From Chromatiales bacterium (GTDB taxonomy: Bacteria > Pseudomonadota > Gammaproteobacteria > SZUA-140): a DNA stretch of 6,323 nt. The stretch lies in NCBI GenBank assembly GCA_031285245.1, contig JAITWN010000135.1, positions 1 through 6,323 on the forward strand, read 5' to 3'. Below, one piece after another: positions 6,210 to 6,323 of this stretch (within the stretch, counting starts at the first letter, position 1; every line of letters starts with the position of its first letter). Made by a program: the position numbers and the translations under genes. The notes under the pieces were generated by a model, which worked only from the letters and a program-made list of their open reading frames with translations, was not told the DNA's origin and made no database searches.

Positions 6210-6295
6210 CCGCTTCAAGCATTGCGATGTATTCAAGAGTAAAAATAGACGTTTTCTTGAAGCCTCAGCAGACCCTTCAAGGCAGGTCCGGGAGA

Positions 6296-6323
6296 CTTTT
6301 TCAAAACCGTTGGCGCGCAGCGG
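6296..6323. repeat. Inverted partial copy of the palindrome, running off the window
   Basis: The reverse complement of 6296-6323 matches 6171-6198 at 26 of 28 positions. An identical block of 18 (CCGCTGCGCGCCAACGGT) is followed by two changed bases and a second identical block of eight (TGAAAAAG). The copy is cut by the window end, so the full element is not visible. Confidence 0.75.

Noticed and set aside
6063..6323. Minus-strand frame open from the window edge to a TGA at about 6063, considered as the end of rsmI or another upstream gene
   Set aside because: It has no start codon in view, runs through both palindromic repeats and into the rnpB promoter region, and its translation does not resemble RsmI or any protein I recognise.

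Overview
This window holds the start of a division and cell wall (dcw) cluster, read entirely on the minus strand, preceded by the RNase P RNA gene. The likely host is a moderately GC-rich Gram-negative proteobacterium, most probably a gammaproteobacterium; a betaproteobacterium is not excluded. The reasons are the order rnpB-mraZ-rsmH-ftsL-ftsI-murE-murF, a MurE with the meso-diaminopimelate signature DNPR, an FtsI close to the E. coli length, and a class A RNase P RNA. Genus cannot be told from sequence alone.

Layout from high to low coordinates, which is the direction of transcription: (1) 6110-6323 is intergenic, with a 68-bp near-palindrome and an inverted second copy of half of it running off the window edge; (2) about 6054-5712 is rnpB; (3) 5711-5421 is intergenic, with a strong sigma70-type promoter and five GTGGG-like MraZ boxes at about 10-bp steps; (4) mraZ (GTG start), rsmH, ftsL, ftsI and murE follow with gaps or overlaps of only a few bases; (5) murF begins at 446 but is authentic only to about position 72.

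The genes act together. MraZ controls the operon and RsmH methylates 16S rRNA. FtsL and FtsI belong to the septal peptidoglycan machine. MurE and MurF add meso-DAP and D-Ala-D-Ala to the UDP-MurNAc-peptide precursor. The junctions ftsL/ftsI, ftsI/murE, murE/murF and rsmH/ftsL are ATGA or TAATG overlaps, which suggests translational coupling.

The most unusual feature is at the left edge. Bases 1-76 are a perfect reverse complement of 129-204, so murF folds back on itself just after its ATP-binding P-loop. A chimeric read, amplification or assembly foldback at a contig end is the best explanation. I see no previously undescribed system; the gene content is a conventional dcw operon. The points worth a second look are the foldback, the five-box MraZ operator and the palindromic repeat pair upstream of rnpB.
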